A stretch of 21,085 bases of DNA from Burkholderiales bacterium UBA2459 (lineage in GTDB: Bacteria > Pseudomonadota > Gammaproteobacteria > Burkholderiales > Burkholderiaceae_E): contig DDPV01000042.1 of the NCBI GenBank assembly GCA_002342365.1, positions 7,226 to 28,310 on the forward strand, given 5' to 3'. Positions 15,301 to 21,085 of this stretch are shown piece by piece. The notes beneath the pieces are model-generated. The model made no database searches. It saw only the letters and a program-made list of their open reading frames with translations, and was not told where the DNA came from. Each line of letters starts with the position of its first letter. The stretch's first letter is position 1. A program made the translations under genes and the position numbers.

Positions 15301-18192
15301 TCAGAATGTAGCTTGAGCTGTAACGGTATAGCGTCGACCCATGATGTCATACACGCTTGGAAAGGTGTTTCCGAAATTCGATGCACCCGGTCCAATGCCA
15401 GTCCCAATAAACGGCGGTTGTTTATCAAAGACATTGTTGACCGTCAAACCCACGCGAAGATTTTTGTGTGCCCGAATCGACCCCGAAAGATCCAGATAGT
15501 TGTAGGAGGGGATCGATGTATATTGCGGCTGATAGACGGTTGTGGTTTGCTGAACGGTGCTCGAGCCGATGTAACGCCACAGGTAGCCTAACTGATAACC
15601 TTCATGCGTCCAGGTCCCGCGCTGGCTAAAGCGGACGGTGGAGTACGGGGTTCCGACATCAACCCCATAATGGCCAGCTTGTTCAAGTGTTGGGAGCGAG
15701 GGCAGTGCCTTGAAATCAGCTCGCCGCAAGATACTCAACAGCAGGGACAAATCGAGGCGCCCGGGCAGGTTTTGAGCAAGCTTTCCGAGCGGCGATCGAT
15801 AGCTTGCGCCCAAATCAATACCGTTATAGAGGTAGTATCCTAAATTGGATGACTGGGTGATCACACCCTTGGTTCCGGTGACGTTGAAGTTGCCCAGTGA
15901 GGTATCGCGCTTGATCAGCTGACAGAACACATTGTTGGTGAAGCCGGGGTTGAGTACCGGGTCGAAGCAACCGTTAATCACCTGGCTGGCTGTGGGGCTA
16001 GAAACTGCGCCGCTGATTTCAATCCTCCAGAGATCGAGAGTGACTGAAAGGCCCCGAAGCTCGGTGGGTTCCCAAACCATACCCAGGGTTGTGGTGTCTG
16101 CGGTTTCAGGTCCAAGCGCGGGATTGCCGCCGCTGGTGGAGTTGATTTGGCTCGACGAGGGAGCTGCAACAAAGCCGATCTGGGATGCGGGCACGCCGGT
16201 TTGCTGGCAAAGATTGGTGAGCGTGCCAGGCTTGTTTGCGTCGGCTGCATTGATTTTATTGCCTTGGCAGGGGTCCACCGCCAGCGTCGACAGACCCGTG
16301 ACCACGGGTGCATACAGTTCGTTGACATTCGGCGCACGGGTTGCGCGTTGTTGTTCGCCTCGGAACCTTAATCCATTGAATGGCGTCCAGTCCAGCCCGG
16401 CTTTCCAGGTGCCATAGCTCTTCTCGCCTCCCACCGAAGTACTGAAGTTCGTATTCCGGTACCCGCCACCCAAATTGATTGCGCGTGCCATCGTCTGATT
16501 CTGGACGAGCGGTACGGTCGCTTCGGTGAAGACCTCCCGGAAGTTGAGTTCACCGCTTCGATCGGGCGTTGGTGCTCCACTACCTAATAGCTCGCCCTGG
16601 GTTTGAATCACAGCATCTGAGCGATTCGCTCCGTTTACTGACCGTTTCTCGATGCCCAGCGCAAGGCTCATGGGATCGCGGGCAAGTGGGCTCTTCAATG
16701 CCGGAATCTCACCGCTTGCTGAGCCGGCGATGATGTTCTGACGGACGATCTCGGTGTAAAAGGTCGGGATGCTCAAGTAGCTGAGCATCGCTGGCGTTAG
16801 GGATCCCGATGGCCCGAAGATGTTAACGGGTACGCAACCTCCCGTTGTGACTGTGCACGACGTTGTGTTGAGTGCTCGCACGCCTTGCTGCAATTTGCTC
16901 AGTGAGAAACCGTTGCCGGTGGTTCGCTGTTGTTCTGCCTGGCCACTTTGAAGGTAGGCGTCATAAGTCCATCCGCTACCACCCGGGAGCAGTCCCCGAA
17001 AGCCTGCTGTGTATTGTGTCGTGGTGTTGTCGTAGCTGTAGACCCGAGGGCCTGCTTCAACGAATCTTCGGGCAACGTTGGCGCGGATTTCCGTTGCGTT
17101 GCCGACAACGCAATCGGCTGCGGCGATCTTGTAGGACGCACAGAGCTGCTGCCGAACGGGATCCGTGATGAATGGGTTTCCAATCGGAATGCCGAGCGAT
17201 GCGCCAAAGGTTCCGGAAGGTGCAAGATTTAAGGTCACATTACTGCGGGTGTGAAACACCTCGGCGTAGGCTTCCGCATGTTCGTTAATGGTAAATCGAC
17301 CCAATCCTGTGATCTGTGTGCGGTCAAGTGGTGTTTCAAAGTAGTTCGGCGGGTTTGTGTTGTAGCCATCGGGCGGCGCTGATGCGTTTGCGCTTCTGAA
17401 CAATCCGGTCGCGCTGTCAACCACGCGAGAGCCGGTCAAAGGGCTCGGCATACCGCTCCAGATTGCCGGAACCGCGGTTCCTGAGAATCCACCAGGTTGT
17501 CCGCTAACGGAGCTGATGACTGTGCCAGCATAGTCACGATCGGCCAAGCGCAAGGGCTCAGTCTTGGTTGTCCCAACGTGGATGACCACGTTGCCACGAC
17601 CGTCGGCAAGATTTGTTCCAACGGTAAAGTCGTTTTTGCGCCTTTGGCCGTCACCGCTGCCGGTGACGCTGTAAAGCGAGCTTGCCTCAACGCCTGAAAA
17701 GTTGCGTTTCGTGATGAAATTGACCACGCCTGAGACCGCATCTGCACCATAGACCGCGGAGGCGCCGCCAGTGACAACATCCACACGCTCGAGCAAGGAG
17801 AGCGGAATCGTATTTGTATCGACAATTCCACCAAGACTTGATGGGACTACACGGCGACCGTTGATAAGCAGCAAGGTGCGGTTGCTTCCAAGTCCTCGAA
17901 GATCAACGGAGGCACGACCGTCTGACCCGTTGTTGATATTGGGCCCAATCGCTGGATAAGCCGATGGCAGACCTCGAATCAGCTCTTCAATAGCTACGGG
18001 TTGGCGAACGTCGATATCTTCGCGTGTGACCGAGGTAATTGGGCTGCTCGACTCAGCCCCAATGGATCGAATTCTGGATCCAGTGACTTCGACCCGCTCA
18101 GTGGATTGGGCATTTGCGGCTGCTGTGTAGCCGAGCGACGCACTGCCGATGACGGTGAGCACAGCAACTTGAATCTTTGTCAGTTTTGGCAT
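15301..18192 (-). CDS. Large TonB-dependent receptor paired with the oxygenase
   Basis: A 963-residue outer-membrane receptor. It has a signal peptide (cleavage near ANAQ, about residue 28), a TonB-box-like ERVEVTGSRI segment, a plug domain (about 45-165) with DLRGLGSNRTLLLINGRRV and the SAVYGADAVSGVVNFITK motif, and a barrel ending in ATF. The length and plug type match receptors common in sphingomonads, xanthomonads and related organisms, often next to TPR or oxygenase genes. Four closely spaced cysteine pairs occur in predicted barrel loops. The ATG at 18190-18192 is preceded by AAGGGG with suitable spacing. The ligand is unknown; pairing with the downstream oxygenase suggests an imported substrate, but that is inference. 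Confidence 0.93.
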   Translation of the reverse strand: MPKLTKIQVAVLTVIGSASLGYTAAANAQSTERVEVTGSRIRSIGAESSSPITSVTREDIDVRQPVAIEELIRGLPSAYPAIGPNINNGSDGRASVDLRGLGSNRTLLLINGRRVVPSSLGGIVDTNTIPLSLLERVDVVTGGASAVYGADAVSGVVNFITKRNFSGVEASSLYSVTGSGDGQRRKNDFTVGTNLADGRGNVVIHVGTTKTEPLRLADRDYAGTVISSVSGQPGGFSGTAVPAIWSGMPSPLTGSRVVDSATGLFRSANASAPPDGYNTNPPNYFETPLDRTQITGLGRFTINEHAEAYAEVFHTRSNVTLNLAPSGTFGASLGIPIGNPFITDPVRQQLCASYKIAAADCVVGNATEIRANVARRFVEAGPRVYSYDNTTTQYTAGFRGLLPGGSGWTYDAYLQSGQAEQQRTTGNGFSLSKLQQGVRALNTTSCTVTTGGCVPVNIFGPSGSLTPAMLSYLSIPTFYTEIVRQNIIAGSASGEIPALKSPLARDPMSLALGIEKRSVNGANRSDAVIQTQGELLGSGAPTPDRSGELNFREVFTEATVPLVQNQTMARAINLGGGYRNTNFSTSVGGEKSYGTWKAGLDWTPFNGLRFRGEQQRATRAPNVNELYAPVVTGLSTLAVDPCQGNKINAADANKPGTLTNLCQQTGVPASQIGFVAAPSSSQINSTSGGNPALGPETADTTTLGMVWEPTELRGLSVTLDLWRIEISGAVSSPTASQVINGCFDPVLNPGFTNNVFCQLIKRDTSLGNFNVTGTKGVITQSSNLGYYLYNGIDLGASYRSPLGKLAQNLPGRLDLSLLLSILRRADFKALPSLPTLEQAGHYGVDVGTPYSTVRFSQRGTWTHEGYQLGYLWRYIGSSTVQQTTTVYQPQYTSIPSYNYLDLSGSIRAHKNLRVGLTVNNVFDKQPPFIGTGIGPGASNFGNTFPSVYDIMGRRYTVTAQATF

Positions 18193-18507
18193 GTCCCATT
18201 CCCCTTAAAAAACAAATCAGTTAGGCAAGATCGGTTTAGCTGCTTGCACGCGGCGTGTCTTAGCATGCGCGTTTGAGTCGTCTTTGAACCTGTCATTGAA
18301 GCGTAATGCAAAGAGCTTCGCCGATGCAAGCACCCTGACGTCCTATCTTCTGCCTAACCCAAGCTTGAAGCTTCATGCGCTTGGCTGCGGCACATGGGAA
18401 CCTTTCGAACTTGAAAAAGCTATAAGTCAGGTGGCGGCGGGTGGAGTATTTACCGGTTGCGCATCTGATTTGTCTTGTCACCGACAACCACGCCTGGGGG
18501 GTATTTG
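18193..18507. other. Divergent intergenic region (315 bases)
   Basis: This gap separates the minus-strand receptor from the plus-strand DUF1800 gene and should hold both promoters. I found no -35/-10 pair strong enough to call in either direction. It contains a 10-base perfect palindrome (TGAAGCTTCA, 18366-18375) within a longer AAGCTTGAAGCTT stretch, and a TATAAG at 18421-18426 with no good partner. No RNA gene or terminator is evident. Confidence 0.6.
18496..18501 (+). promoter_or_regulatory. Ribosome binding site deciding the DUF1800 start
   Basis: A GGGGGG run six bases before ATG 18508 supports that start over an in-frame TTG at 18475, which has no ribosome site and would add 11 residues unlike the family. 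Confidence 0.5.
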
Positions 18508-19908
18508 ATGGCTACGCCTGCAACCGAGAGCTTCACAGCCGCAAACAGGTTCGGGCTTGGTGCCCGTCCAAACGGGCTCGGGCGCCTTGCCGGAGACCCT
18601 CGAGGATCGCTGATGCAGCAAATCGCAAAGCCCGAAAGCTTTCAGTGCGATGCACCTGGCCTGCCGGACCGAACACAAATTGCGCAGGCCTTGACAAGCT
18701 TTTTATTGGCGCAGCGCGAACGGATGAACTCCGGTCCGAGCACGATGAGCCCTGCCGAACAGGTCGCAGCGGTGGGGCTGCCTCTTCGCGCGCTTAACCA
18801 GATTGCCGCAGAAGAAGTGCTTGCGCGTACCCGTCAGGGACTGCAAACCGAGTCAGATTTTGCCGAGCGTTTGGTTTATTTCTGGTCGAATCACTTCACG
18901 GTGGCAGCGACCAAGGCGACGACTATTCCCTGGGCGGGCATCTACGAACGCGAAGCGATTCGTAGCAAGCTGACAGGGAGCTTCGGTGCGCTTTTGATTG
19001 CGGTGGCTCAACATCCCGGGATGCTCCTTTATCTCGATCAGGCGCAGTCGATCGGGCCGAATTCTGTGGTGGGTCTGCGGCGAAAAACAGGTCTGAACGA
19101 GAATCTGGCGCGTGAAATTCTTGAACTTCACACCCTCGGCGTTCGAGGCGGTTATTCGCAAACCGATGTCAGCGAGCTTGCCAAGGCGCTGACCGGCTGG
19201 ACCGTTGCGAGCCAACGCACGCAACGATGGCTGTCGGCTGCCCAAACCGGTGATTTCGTATTTATCGACGATTGGCACGAACCCGGGGCGCGTACCGTGT
19301 TGGGTCGACGCTATCCCGAAGGGGGCGAGGCGCAAGCGAAGGCGATTTTGCTGGATCTGGCGCATCATCCTTCGACCGCGCGGCGGGTTGCGCAGCAACT
19401 GGCCTGTCACTTCGTGGCCGACGAACCGCCCCTTCGCGCGATCGAGCAACTCGAGACAGCCTTCCTCGGCACCCAAGGCGATTTGCCTGCGGTTCACAAG
19501 GCGCTCCTTGATCTGCCTGAGGCTTGGCGTGGCGACGCGCAAAAATTCAAGTCTCCCGCAGAGTTTATGACCTCGAGCCTGCGGATGTTGGGTCAGTCCA
19601 GCATCGAAGCAGGTGCCCTGAGAAACAGCCTGACATTGCTGGGGCAGGTTCCTTTCAGAGCACCTTCGCCTGCGGGATGGCCCGATCGCGCAAGCCACTG
19701 GGCCGCCCCGGATGCCATCATGAAGCGGCTTGAGTGGTCTCAATTGCTTGCCGAGCGTCTTGGTAATCGCGAGCGTCCGGAAGCGATGCTCGCCGGGTCC
19801 TTGGGTCCGGCGGCCAGTGCACAAACGCTGCGGGCGGTACGAAGCGCTGAGAGTCAGGCACAGGGCCTGGTGCTTGCGCTTATGAGCCCCGAGTTTCAAC
19901 GACGCTAG
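18508..19908 (+). CDS. DUF1800 domain protein
   Basis: A 466-residue DUF1800 family protein. Recognisable blocks are the N-terminal AANRFGLGARP, the central NEN(L)AREILELHTLG followed by GGYSQTDVSELAKALTGW (about residues 197-231), and RRVAQQLACHFVADEPP. The biochemical role of DUF1800 is not established. It is commonly found next to a DUF1501 gene, as here, with only 11 bases between this stop and the next start. There is no signal peptide or transmembrane segment, although its partner is a Tat substrate. It may therefore be exported with the partner or stay in the cytoplasm. The family call is firm; location and function are open. Confidence 0.9.
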   Translation: MATPATESFTAANRFGLGARPNGLGRLAGDPRGSLMQQIAKPESFQCDAPGLPDRTQIAQALTSFLLAQRERMNSGPSTMSPAEQVAAVGLPLRALNQIAAEEVLARTRQGLQTESDFAERLVYFWSNHFTVAATKATTIPWAGIYEREAIRSKLTGSFGALLIAVAQHPGMLLYLDQAQSIGPNSVVGLRRKTGLNENLAREILELHTLGVRGGYSQTDVSELAKALTGWTVASQRTQRWLSAAQTGDFVFIDDWHEPGARTVLGRRYPEGGEAQAKAILLDLAHHPSTARRVAQQLACHFVADEPPLRAIEQLETAFLGTQGDLPAVHKALLDLPEAWRGDAQKFKSPAEFMTSSLRMLGQSSIEAGALRNSLTLLGQVPFRAPSPAGWPDRASHWAAPDAIMKRLEWSQLLAERLGNRERPEAMLAGSLGPAASAQTLRAVRSAESQAQGLVLALMSPEFQRR

Positions 19909-19919
19909 GAGTAAAGCTC

Positions 19920-21085
19920 ATGAACAATGTCTTGAACCATCTAAAGCTGTCCAGACGGCAGATCATGTTCCATAGCGGCGCGATTGGGCTTGCCAGCTTT
20001 TGCCATGTTTCTCTCGCGGCAGCGCCGGATGATCGCAAGTTTGTTCTCGTCATCCTTCGCGGGGCGATGGATGGCTTGGCTGTGGTTGCGCCTTACGGAG
20101 ATCCCGCCTATCGCGCGGCGCGCGGACGGCTGGCTTTTGATCCGCCAGGTTCGGGAGATGCAGCATTGTTGCCCATGCTCGATGGCTTCGGATTGAATCC
20201 GAGGTTGCCGTTTTTGCACGAACTTTGGCGCAAGCGCGAGCTCGCGTTCATGCACGCCTGCGCAACGCCATACCGGGACCGTTCGCATTTCGACGGTCAG
20301 GATGTCTTAGAGAGCGGAGCGAACCGGGTGTTTGCTGCAAACGACGGATGGCTCAACCGAGCGCTTTCGGCACGCCCCCATCAGGTTGCCGAGCGCGGAG
20401 GCATTGCGATCGCTGCGACCGTGCCGTTGGTGTTGCGCGGTGCGGCACCCAGCAGTTCCTGGGCGCCGTCCAATGCGCCTTCGGCTGCTCAGGATACGCT
20501 TGCCAGACTGATGGATCTTTACGCGGGTGATGATCTGCTTGCGCCGGCGCTTGCTCGCGCGATTCACAATCAGCAAACGGTCGCCGAAAGCCCGATGGCG
20601 ATGGCCGCAGGCGAGCGCGCCAACAACGGGGTGCAGGTCCGCATGGCCGAGGCAGCAGCCCGATTATTGGTAGCACCCCAAGGTCCGGCTGCTGCGGTAC
20701 TTTCTTTTGACGGCTGGGACACGCACGCCAATCAGGGTACCATGCAGGGGGCGATGGCGTTACGGCTTTCAGCGCTCGACAACAGCTTGCGCGCGCTTCA
20801 GGCAGGTCTGGGCGCGCATTGGGCTAAGGCTGTTGTGGTGGTTGCAACCGAGTTTGGTCGCACGGTTGCGGAGAATGGTACCGGCGGAACCGATCACGGC
20901 ACAGGCAGTCTCGCGCTGGTGATGGGCGGCGCGGTTCGTGGCGCGCGCATGCTTGGTGATTGGCCCACGCTTGCCCGCTCGGCGCTCTATGAAGGCCGCG
21001 ACCTCGCGCCAGTCAACGACCTTCGCGGCTTGCTGCTGGCCGTTCTGAGCGAGCATTGGGGAATTGAGACAGAGCGCTTAAGGCG
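19920..21085 (+). CDS. DUF1501 domain protein, Tat-exported, cut by window end
   Basis: The open frame runs from ATG 19920 to the window edge, 388 codons, and probably lacks only a few residues since relatives are about 390-430 long. A strong AGGAG (19907-19911) lies eight bases upstream and overlaps the DUF1800 stop codon. The N-terminus has a twin-arginine signal (LSRRQIM, Arg12-Arg13) followed by a hydrophobic stretch and a likely AxA cleavage site (33-35), so the protein should be exported folded. DUF1501 is related to the alkaline phosphatase/sulfatase fold. Family motifs are LRGAMDG (46-52), HFDGQD, GWDTH (265-269), EFGRT (311-315) and TDHGTG (324-329), whose Asp and His residues are candidate metal ligands. 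A substrate has not been established for the family as far as I know. Confidence 0.9.
   Translation, partial: MNNVLNHLKLSRRQIMFHSGAIGLASFCHVSLAAAPDDRKFVLVILRGAMDGLAVVAPYGDPAYRAARGRLAFDPPGSGDAALLPMLDGFGLNPRLPFLHELWRKRELAFMHACATPYRDRSHFDGQDVLESGANRVFAANDGWLNRALSARPHQVAERGGIAIAATVPLVLRGAAPSSSWAPSNAPSAAQDTLARLMDLYAGDDLLAPALARAIHNQQTVAESPMAMAAGERANNGVQVRMAEAAARLLVAPQGPAAAVLSFDGWDTHANQGTMQGAMALRLSALDNSLRALQAGLGAHWAKAVVVVATEFGRTVAENGTGGTDHGTGSLALVMGGAVRGARMLGDWPTLARSALYEGRDLAPVNDLRGLLLAVLSEHWGIETERLR

Noticed and set aside
18366..18375. Palindrome TGAAGCTTCA in the divergent region, considered as a regulator operator.
   Set aside because: A single 10-base palindrome is expected by chance at this length and has no second copy nearby.
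18284..18508. A 74-codon plus-strand frame whose stop overlaps the DUF1800 ATG (TGATG).
   Set aside because: The overlap looks like coupling, but the frame begins with TTG, has no ribosome site, and its protein resembles nothing I know. It occupies the probable promoter region.
18853..19899. A 348-codon minus-strand open frame.
   Set aside because: It lies entirely opposite the DUF1800 gene, which has clear family motifs. The antisense protein is Arg/Gln-rich with no recognisable domain.

Overview
The window is chromosomal-looking DNA from a Gram-negative proteobacterium. It encodes two TonB-dependent outer-membrane receptors, a lipoprotein, a periplasmic binding-protein ABC importer and a Tat substrate. 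The importer type (GlpSTPQUV) fits alpha- or betaproteobacteria; a Burkholderiales-like organism is my best guess, but nothing here fixes the taxon. I see no rRNA, tRNA, CRISPR array, insertion sequence or phage gene. Thirteen protein genes are supported, packed tightly, and non-ATG starts are common.

Layout, left to right. (1) 22-4125, minus strand: a TonB-dependent receptor followed with no gap by a MINPP-type histidine phosphatase (phytase-like). A Pho-box-like direct repeat lies upstream. Together they look like a unit for scavenging organic phosphate. (2) 4270-4458, plus strand: a tiny lipoprotein. (3) 4462-13272, minus strand: a glycerol cluster transcribed right to left, glpS-glpT-glpP-glpQ-glpU-glpV-glpD, followed by an SMP-30/gluconolactonase-family gene. 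The ABC importer brings in glycerol and GlpD oxidises glycerol 3-phosphate. Glycerol kinase and the GlpR repressor are absent from the window. A strong hairpin separates glpV from glpD. (4) 13425-18192, minus strand: a second, larger TonB-dependent receptor followed after 10 bases by a protein of tetratricopeptide repeats plus a C-terminal 2-oxoglutarate/Fe(II) oxygenase. (5) 18508 to the right edge, plus strand, divergent from (4): a DUF1800 protein and a Tat-exported DUF1501 protein, the latter cut by the window end.

The least understood part is 13425-21085, where the receptor/oxygenase pair and the DUF1800/DUF1501 pair share a 315-base divergent intergenic region. Whether they form one system is an inference from layout. 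The glycerol importer also shows complementary ATP-site defects in its two ATPases, which predicts one working and one degenerate ATP site.
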